From: Labia minor
Lineage: Eukaryota; Arthropoda; Insecta; Dermaptera; Spongiphoridae
Assembly (NCBI GenBank): GCA_963082975.1
Contig: OY720344.1
Span: forward strand, 1-64,000
Direction: 5' to 3'
Length of the DNA stretch: 64,000 bases
The notes below the pieces were generated by a model. It had not been told where the DNA came from, ran no database searches, and worked only from the letters and a program-made list of their open reading frames with translations. Positions 58,332 to 64,000 of this stretch are shown piece after piece. Position numbers and translations under genes: made by a program. Each line of letters begins with the position of its first letter. Positions within the stretch are counted from its first letter, which is position 1.

Positions 58332-58336
58332 ATGAC
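58332..58336. repeat. Target site duplication, left copy (ATGAC)
   Basis: The last five satellite bases before the insertion, inside the right arm of the monomer's inverted repeat (GATGACC). The monomer began at 58311. Confidence 0.82.
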
Positions 58337-58397
58337 TGTTGTATTTTTAAAATTAGTCTCATACATTAATATGAAGAAACCCCCCTGGTGTCATTAC

Positions 58398-58420
58398 TTC
58401 AAAGCACTACTAGCTTTGAA
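58398..58420. repeat. Inverted repeat inside the LTR
   Basis: TTCAAAGC (58398-58405) and GCTTTGAA (58413-58420) are perfect 8-bp complements around a 7-base spacer. They lie just downstream of the proposed minus-strand start, where a transcript could form a small hairpin. The function is unknown. Confidence 0.6.
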
Positions 58421-58424
58421 CAGC

Positions 58425-58455
58425 TGATCAAGGTCAAACGACACACACTTTTATA
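58425..58455 (-). promoter_or_regulatory. Possible LTR core promoter on the minus strand
   Basis: On the minus strand TATAAAAG occupies 58455 down to 58448, and a TCAG initiator-like site has its A at 58425. That places the first T of the TATA box at -30, the spacing usual for RNA polymerase II. If used, U3 would be about 58594-58426 and the element would be in minus orientation. A TATA match in AT-rich DNA can arise by chance, so this is a suggestion. Confidence 0.4.
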
Positions 58456-58531
58456 TTTCTATGCTGAGCGATTAACACGCAAGCAGAATACTCACTAACC
58501 TCTATGTTCATCTGTATATATTATCATATAT

Positions 58532-58537
58532 AATAAA
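58532..58537 (+). terminator. Possible polyadenylation signal AATAAA in the LTR (plus-strand reading)
   Basis: AATAAA lies within TATATAATAAATATTC. In a plus-oriented LTR this would sit about 80 bases downstream of a weak TATATT at 58453. It is recorded because it conflicts with the minus-strand promoter reading; a chance match in AT-rich sequence is likely. Confidence 0.25.
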
Positions 58538-58594
58538 TATTCTTATATTTAAATTACAATATATCTTTTATTAACAAAACCTCTAGATCCTACA

Positions 58595-58599
58595 ATGAC
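58595..58599. repeat. Target site duplication, right copy (ATGAC)
   Basis: Identical to the left copy and followed by CTTTCATAATTTTT. Removing the LTR and one copy restores a 160-bp monomer (58311-58336 joined to 58600-58733), one T short of the 161-bp norm. Confidence 0.82.
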
Positions 58600-58894
58600 C
58601 TTTCATAATTTTTACGGGAAAATTAAAAAATGAAATTTTTAAAAATAAATAATAAATTCGTTCATTTTACATCATAAAAAAATTAAAAAAATATATTATT
58701 GATATTTCTGATGAATAATTATTTTTTATGCCGAAAACCTAGGGTCATCCTACGATAACCTTTCATAATTTTTACGGGAAAATTAAAAAATGAAATTTTT
58801 AAAAATAAATAATAAATTCGATCATTTTACATCATAAAAATATTAAAAAAATATATTATTCATATTTCTTACTAAAAATTATTTTTTTATGCAG

Positions 58895-59812
58895 AAAACC
58901 TAGGGTCATCCTACGATGACCTTTCATAATTTTTACGGGAATATTTAAAAAGGAAATTTTTAAAAATAAATAATAAATTCGTTCATTTTACATCATAAAA
59001 ATATTAAAAAAATATATTATTGATATTTCTGATGAATAATTATTTTTTTATGCCGAAAACCTAGGGTCATCCTACGATGACCTTTCATAATTTTTACGGG
59101 AATATTAAAAAATGAAATTTTTAAAAATAAATAATAAATTCGCTCATTTTACATCATAAAAAAATTAAAAAAATATATTATTGATATTTCTGATGAATAA
59201 TTATTTTTTTATGCCGAAAACCTAGGGTCATCCTAAGATGACCTTTCATAATTTTTACGGGAATATTAAAAAATGAAATTTTTAAAAATAAATAATAAAT
59301 TCGAACATTTTACATAATAAAAATATTAAAAAAATATATTATTGATATTTCTGATGAATAATTATTTTTTTATGACGAAAACCTAGGGTCATCCTACGAT
59401 GACCTTTCATAATTTTTACGGGAAAATAAAAAATGAAATTTTTAAAAATAAATAATAAATTCGAACATTTTACATCATAAAAATATTAAAAAAATATATT
59501 ATTGATATTTCTGATGAATAATTATTTTTTTATGCCGAAAACCTAGGGTCATCCTACGATGACCTTTCATAATTTTTACGGGAAAATTAAAAAATGAAAT
59601 TTTTAAAAATAAATAATAAATTCGTTCATTTTACATCATAAAAATTTTAAAAAAATATACTATTGATTTTTCTGATGAATAATTATTTTATTATGACTAA
59701 AACCTAGGGAAAATAATAAATAATAATAAATAAATTCGTTCATTTTACATCATAAAAAAATTAAAAAAATATATTATTGATATTTCTGATGAATAATTAT
59801 TTTTTTATGCCG
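58895..59812 (+). repeat. 918-bp tandem duplication, copy 1
   Basis: Starts with the GGGAATATTTAAAAAGGAAA monomer and ends with the 114-bp monomer at 59699-59812. The next block repeats it at exactly 918 bp (markers 58941/59859 and 59699/60617). 918 equals five full monomers (four of 161 and one of 160 bp) plus one 114-bp monomer. Confidence 0.85.
59699..59812 (+). repeat. Single dyad-less monomer, S1 type, at a duplication junction
   Basis: The S2 partner is missing because the 918-bp tandem duplication rejoins directly after this monomer, to the GGGAATATTTAAAAAGGAAA subtype. Confidence 0.92.
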
Positions 59813-60730
59813 AAAACCTAGGGTCATCCTACGATGACCTTTCATAATTTTTACGGGAATATTTAAAAAGGAAATTTTTAAAAATAAATAATAAATTCGT
59901 TCATTTTACATCATAAAAATATTAAAAAAATATATTATTGATATTTCTGATGAATAATTATTTTTTTATGCCGAAAACCTAGGGTCATCCTACGATGACC
60001 TTTCATAATTTTTACGGGAATATTAAAAAATGAAATTTTTAAAAATAAATAATAAATTCGCTCATTTTACATCATAAAAAAATTAAAAAAATATATTATT
60101 GATATTTCTGATGAATAATTATTTTTTTATGCCGAAAACCTAGGGTCATCCTAAGATGACCTTTCATAATTTTTACGGGAATATTAAAAAATGAAATTTT
60201 TAAAAATAAATAATAAATTCGAACATTTTACATAATAAAAATATTAAAAAAATATATTATTGATATTTCTGATGAATAATTATTTTTTTATGACGAAAAC
60301 CTAGGGTCATCCTACGATGACCTTTCATAATTTTTACGGGAAAATAAAAAATGAAATTTTTAAAAATAAATAATAAATTCGAACATTTTACATCATAAAA
60401 ATATTAAAAAAATATATTATTGATATTTCTGATGAATAATTATTTTTTTATGCCGAAAACCTAGGGTCATCCTACGATGACCTTTCATAATTTTTACGGG
60501 AAAATTAAAAAATGAAATTTTTAAAAATAAATAATAAATTCGTTCATTTTACATCATAAAAATTTTAAAAAAATATACTATTGATTTTTCTGATGAATAA
60601 TTATTTTATTATGACTAAAACCTAGGGAAAATAATAAATAATAATAAATAAATTCGTTCATTTTACATCATAAAAAAATTAAAAAAATATATTATTGATA
60701 TTTCTGATGAATAATTATTTTTTTATGCCG
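59813..60730 (+). repeat. 918-bp tandem duplication, copy 2
   Basis: Second copy. It is followed by the normal continuation of the module (full monomer, then the CTAGTG type of 114-bp monomer at 60892), which copy 1 lacks because the duplication junction falls right after its 114-bp monomer. Confidence 0.85.
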
Positions 60731-61005
60731 AAAACCTAGGGTCATCCTACGATGACCTTTCATAATTTTTACGGGAAAATTAAAAAATGAAATTTTTAAA
60801 AATAAATAATAAATTCGTTCATTTTACATCATAAAAATATTAAAAAAATATACTATTGATTTTTCTGATGAATAATTATTTTATTATGCCTAAAACCTAG
60901 TGAAAATAATAAATAATAATAAATAAATTCGTTCATTTTACATCATAAAAAAATTAAAAAAATATATTATTGATATTTCTGATGAATAATTATTTTTTTA
61001 TGCCG
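60617..61005 (+). repeat. Dyad-less monomer pair 13 (S1 60617-60730, S2 60892-61005)
   Basis: Intact module following the second 918-bp copy. The next monomer has TTTTTAAGGG and TTCGATC, as after pairs 1, 6 and 7. Confidence 0.93.
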
Positions 61006-62612
61006 AAAACCTAGGGTCATCCTACGATGACCTTTCATAATTTTTAAGGGAAAATTAAAAAATGAAATTTTTAAAAATAAATAATAAATTCGATCATTTT
61101 ACATCATAAAAATATTAAAAAAATATATTATTCATATTTCTTACTAAAAATTATTTTTTTATGCAGAAAACCTAGGGTCATCCTACGATGACCTTTCATA
61201 ATTTTTATGGGAAAATTAAAAAATGAAATTTTTAAAAATAAATAATAAATTCGTTCATTTTAAATCATAAAAATATTAAAAAAATATATTATTCATATTT
61301 CTTACTAAAAATTATTTTTTTATGCCGAAAACCTAGGGTCATCCTACGATGACCTTTCATAATTTTTACGGGAAAATTAAAAAATGAAATTTTTAAAAAT
61401 AAATAATAAATTCGTTCATTTTACATCATAAAAATATTAAAAAAATATATTATTCATATTTCTTACTAAAAATTATTTTTTTATGCAGAAAACCTAGGGT
61501 CATCCTACGATGACCTTTAATAATTTTTACGGGAATATTTAAAAATGAAATTTTTAAAAATAAATAATAAATTCGTTCATTTTACATCATAAAAATATTA
61601 AAAAAATATATTATTGATATTTCTGATGAATAATTATTTTTTTATGCCGAAAACCTAGGTTCATCCTACGATGACCTTTCATAATTTTTACGGGAATATT
61701 AAAAAATGAAATTTTTAAAAATAAATAATAAATTCGTTCATTTTACATCATAAAAATATTAAAAAAATATATTATTCATATTTCTTACTAAAAATTGTTT
61801 TTTTATGCAGAAAACCTAGGGTCATCCTACGATGACCTTTCCTAATTTTTACGGGAATATTAAAAAATGAAATTTTTAAAAATAAATAATAAATTCGAAC
61901 ATTTTACATAATAAAAATATTAAAAAAATATATTATTGATATTTCTGATGAATAATTATTTTTTTATGCCGAAAACCTAGGGTCATCCTACGATGACCTT
62001 TCATAATTTTTACGGGAAAATAAAAAATGAAATTTTTAAAAATAAATAATAAATTCGATCATTTTACATCATAAAAATATTAAAAAAATATATTATTGAT
62101 ATTTCTGATGAATAATTATTTTTTTATGACGAAAACCTAGGGTCATCCTACGATGAACTTTCATAATTTTTACGGGAAAATAAAAAATGAAATTTTTAAA
62201 AATAAATAATAAATTCGAACATTTTACATAATAAAAATATTAAAAAAATATATTATTGATATTTCTGATGAATAATTATTTTTTTATGCCGAAAACCTAG
62301 GGTCATCCTACGATGACCTTTCATAATTTTTACGGGAAAATAAAAAATGAAATTTTTAAAAATAAATAATAAATTCGATCATTTTACATCATAAAAAAAT
62401 TAAAAAAATATATTATTGATATTTCTGATGAATAATTATTTTTTTATGCCGAAAACCTAGGGTCATCCTACGATGACCTTTCATAATTTTTACGGGAAAA
62501 TTAAAAAATGAAATTTTTAAAAATAAATAATAAATTCGTTCATTTTACATCATAAAAATATTAAAAAAATATACTATTGATTTTTCTGATGAATAATTAT
62601 TTTATTATGCCT

Positions 62613-62726
62613 AAAACCTAGTGAAAATAATAAATAATAATAAATAAATTCGTTCATTTTACATCATAAAAAAATTAAAAAAATATATTATTGATATTTC
62701 TGATGAATAATTATTTTTTTATGCCG
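62613..62726 (+). repeat. Single dyad-less monomer, S2 type
   Basis: A CTAGTG-type 114-bp monomer whose S1 partner is absent. It is followed at once by the CCTAAGATGACC monomer (62727), which elsewhere lies upstream of S1, so an exchange joined the end of one module to the approach of the next. Confidence 0.92.
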
Positions 62727-63208
62727 AAAACCTAGGGTCATCCTAAGATGACCTTTCATAATTTTTACGGGAATATTAAAAAATGAAATTTTTAAAAATA
62801 AATAATAAATTCGAACATTTTACATAATAAAAATATTAAAAAAATATATTATTGATATTTCTGATGAATAATTATTTTTTTATGACGAAAACCTAGGGTC
62901 ATCCTACGATGACCTTTCATAATTTTTACGGGAAAATAAAAAATGAAATTTTTAAAAATAAATAATAAATTCGAACATTTTACATCATAAAAATATTAAA
63001 AAAATATATTATTGATATTTCTGATGAATAATTATTTTTTTATGCCGAAAACCTAGGGTCATCCTACGATGACCTTTCATAATTTTTACGGGAAAATTAA
63101 AAAATGAAATTTTTAAAAATAAATAATAAATTCGTTCATTTTACATCATAAAAATTTTAAAAAAATATACTATTGATTTTTCTGATGAATAATTATTTTA
63201 TTATGACT

Positions 63209-63322
63209 AAAACCTAGGGAAAATAATAAATAATAATAAATAAATTCGTTCATTTTACATCATAAAAAAATTAAAAAAATATATTATTGATATTTCTGAT
63301 GAATAATTATTTTTTTATGCCG
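63209..63322 (+). repeat. Single dyad-less monomer, S1 type
   Basis: Repeats the junction seen at 59699-59812: S1 followed directly by the GGGAATATTTAAAAAGGAAA subtype. The array 62727-63322 corresponds to 60135-60730. Confidence 0.92.
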
Positions 63323-64000
63323 AAAACCTAGGGTCATCCTACGATGACCTTTCATAATTTTTACGGGAATATTTAAAAAGGAAATTTTTAAAAATAAATA
63401 ATAAATTCGTTCATTTTACATCATAAAAATATTAAAAAAATATATTATTGATATTTCTGATGAATAATTATTTTTTTATGCCGAAAACCTAGGGTCATCC
63501 TACGATGACCTTTCATAATTTTTACGGGAATATTAAAAAATGAAATTTTTAAAAATAAATAATAAATTCGCTCATTTTACATCATAAAAAAATTAAAAAA
63601 ATATATTATTGATATTTCTGATGAATAATTATTTTTTTATGCCGAAAACCTAGGGTCATCCTAAGATGACCTTTCATAATTTTTACGGGAATATTAAAAA
63701 ATGAAATTTTTAAAAATAAATAATAAATTCGAACATTTTACATAATAAAAATATTAAAAAAATATATTATTGATATTTCTGATGAATAATTATTTTTTTA
63801 TGACGAAAACCTAGGGTCATCCTACGATGACCTTTCATAATTTTTACGGGAAAATAAAAAATGAAATTTTTAAAAATAAATAATAAATTCGAACATTTTA
63901 CATCATAAAAATATTAAAAAAATATATTATTGATATTTCTGATGAATAATTATTTTTTTATGCCGAAAACCTAGGGTCATCCTACGATGACCTTTCATAA
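63323..64000 (+). repeat. 918-bp block, further partial copy at window edge
   Basis: The GGGAATATTTAAAAAGGAAA monomer again directly follows a CTAGGG-type 114-bp monomer (63209-63322), as at 59813. The offset from 59859 to 63369 is 3,510 bp. The block is cut by the window end. Confidence 0.75.

Larger units (their letters stand above)
1..58336 (+). repeat. AT-rich ~161-bp satellite array, main part
   Basis: Continuous head-to-tail tandem repeats. Monomer starts measured at AAAACCTAGG fall at 1, 162, 323, 483, 643 and 804, giving lengths of 160-161 bp. All monomers read in the same direction and I saw no inversion. The array runs off the left edge, so its true size is unknown. Most differences between monomers are single bases or one-base A/T length changes and recur as fixed variants in many copies (for example CCTATGATGACG, CCTAAGATGACC, CGATAACC, ATTAAATAAATA). 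This is the signature of block amplification rather than independent mutation. No gene can be supported: every frame is closed within about one monomer. I do not recognise the family by name. Confidence 0.98.
58337..58594. mobile_element. Solo LTR of a retrotransposon (258 bp), probably Ty1/copia or BEL/Pao type
   Basis: The only sequence in the window that is not satellite. It starts TGTTGTATTTTT and ends GATCCTACA (TG...CA ends, TGT/ACA termini). It is flanked by identical 5-bp copies of ATGAC, and the satellite monomer continues in exact register on the far side. Those are the marks of an LTR insertion. No internal coding region, primer-binding site or second LTR is present, so it is a solo LTR left after LTR-LTR recombination. 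A 5-bp target duplication and a short LTR fit Ty1/copia or BEL/Pao; some Ty3 elements also make 5 bp. Orientation is not certain: a core promoter on the minus strand favours minus, while an AATAAA at 58532-58537 would fit plus. The family is not identified. Confidence 0.8.
58595..64000 (+). repeat. AT-rich ~161-bp satellite array, part right of the insertion
   Basis: The same satellite family continues in the same orientation and register to the right edge of the window. It starts at the second copy of the target duplication ATGAC and resumes with CTTTCATAATTTTT, exactly the bases that follow ATGAC in an intact monomer. The first full monomer start after the insertion is 58734, where the T-run before TGCCG is one base shorter than usual. 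Contents are G-tail and C-tail full monomers plus five 114-bp monomers. No coding region is seen. Confidence 0.97.

Noticed and set aside
58448..58560. tRNA or SINE (polymerase III) gene inside the insertion
   Set aside because: No A-box/B-box pair or cloverleaf could be found, and the TG...CA ends with a 5-bp duplication fit an LTR better than a SINE.
58337..58576. LTR ending at AACA (58573-58576), with TGTT...AACA termini
   Set aside because: It leaves no target duplication (ATGAC versus AAACC) and would imply a damaged extra half-monomer. Ending at TACA (58594) gives an exact 5-bp duplication and restores monomer register.
58577..58594. Reading AAACCTCTAGATCCTACA as a degenerate satellite fragment
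   Set aside because: It resembles AAACCTAGGGTCATCCTACG only with a gap and substitutions unlike any other monomer, and register requires it to be part of the insertion.
1..64000. A short open frame ATGAAATTTTTAAAAATAAA in most full monomers, ending at TAA after about 15 codons
   Set aside because: It arises from the A/T block, is lost in monomers with ATGAAC/GGAAAT or TTCG variants of other length, and has no coding signature. It is a by-product of the repeat.
1..64000. CRISPR-like regular spacing of a GC-richer ~30-bp block
   Set aside because: The sequences between the blocks are homologous to each other rather than unique spacers, the period is 161 bp, and no cas genes exist. It is a satellite.
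1..64000. Yeast-type replication origin core matches in TTTATTATTTATTTTTAAAA
   Set aside because: Near matches are expected everywhere in 80% A+T DNA, and nothing suggests a budding yeast genome.

Overview
The whole 64 kb window is one uninterrupted satellite DNA array, broken once by a 258-bp insertion. No protein-coding gene, rRNA or tRNA gene is visible on either strand. The unit is an AT-rich monomer of about 161 bp (160-162; about 20% GC in a counted example), always in the same orientation. Arithmetic on the monomer length gives roughly 375 full-length and 31 shortened monomers. The size, head-to-tail layout, multi-scale duplications and one LTR-type insertion point to a eukaryotic nuclear chromosome, in centromeric, pericentromeric or other heterochromatin. 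An insect or other arthropod is my guess from the base composition and LTR style, at low confidence.

Monomer anatomy, starting at AAAACCTAGG: a GC-bearing head of about 45 bp holds CCTAGG and a perfect inverted repeat (GGTCATC, CTAC spacer, GATGACC), then TTTTTACGGG; the remaining ~115 bp is A/T runs with one TTCG-type landmark. Two co-inherited tail variants alternate: a G-tail (GATATTTCTGATGAATAATT...TGCCG) and a C-tail (CATATTTCTTACTAAAAATT...TGCAG).

Layout: about 507-13056 is two tandem near-identical copies of a 6,275-bp block (39 monomers), with nested 2,413-, 1,608- and 4,021-bp repeats. From about 13.1 to 34 kb the array is a finer mosaic. From 14,158 onward it contains 114-bp monomers that have lost the inverted repeat, usually as pairs exactly 275 bp apart. 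About 34.25-54.79 kb is a second large tandem duplication of about 10.27 kb, with a partial third copy to about 56.0 kb. From about 56.1 to 58.0 kb the array matches 33.6-35.5 kb at an offset of 22,539 bp. At 58,337-58,594 sits a solo-LTR-like insertion with a 5-bp target duplication (ATGAC), after which the monomer resumes in exact register. The right end (58.9-64 kb) shows a 918-bp tandem duplication that recurs at the window edge.

The sequence records repeated unequal exchange and gene conversion. A homogenised, dyad-bearing monomer family is being amplified in blocks, and a dyad-less derivative is carried along inside some of those blocks. Any centromere or selfish-chromosome role is inference. 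Near-identical multi-kb repeats are also where assemblies err, so the large duplications depend on assembly accuracy.
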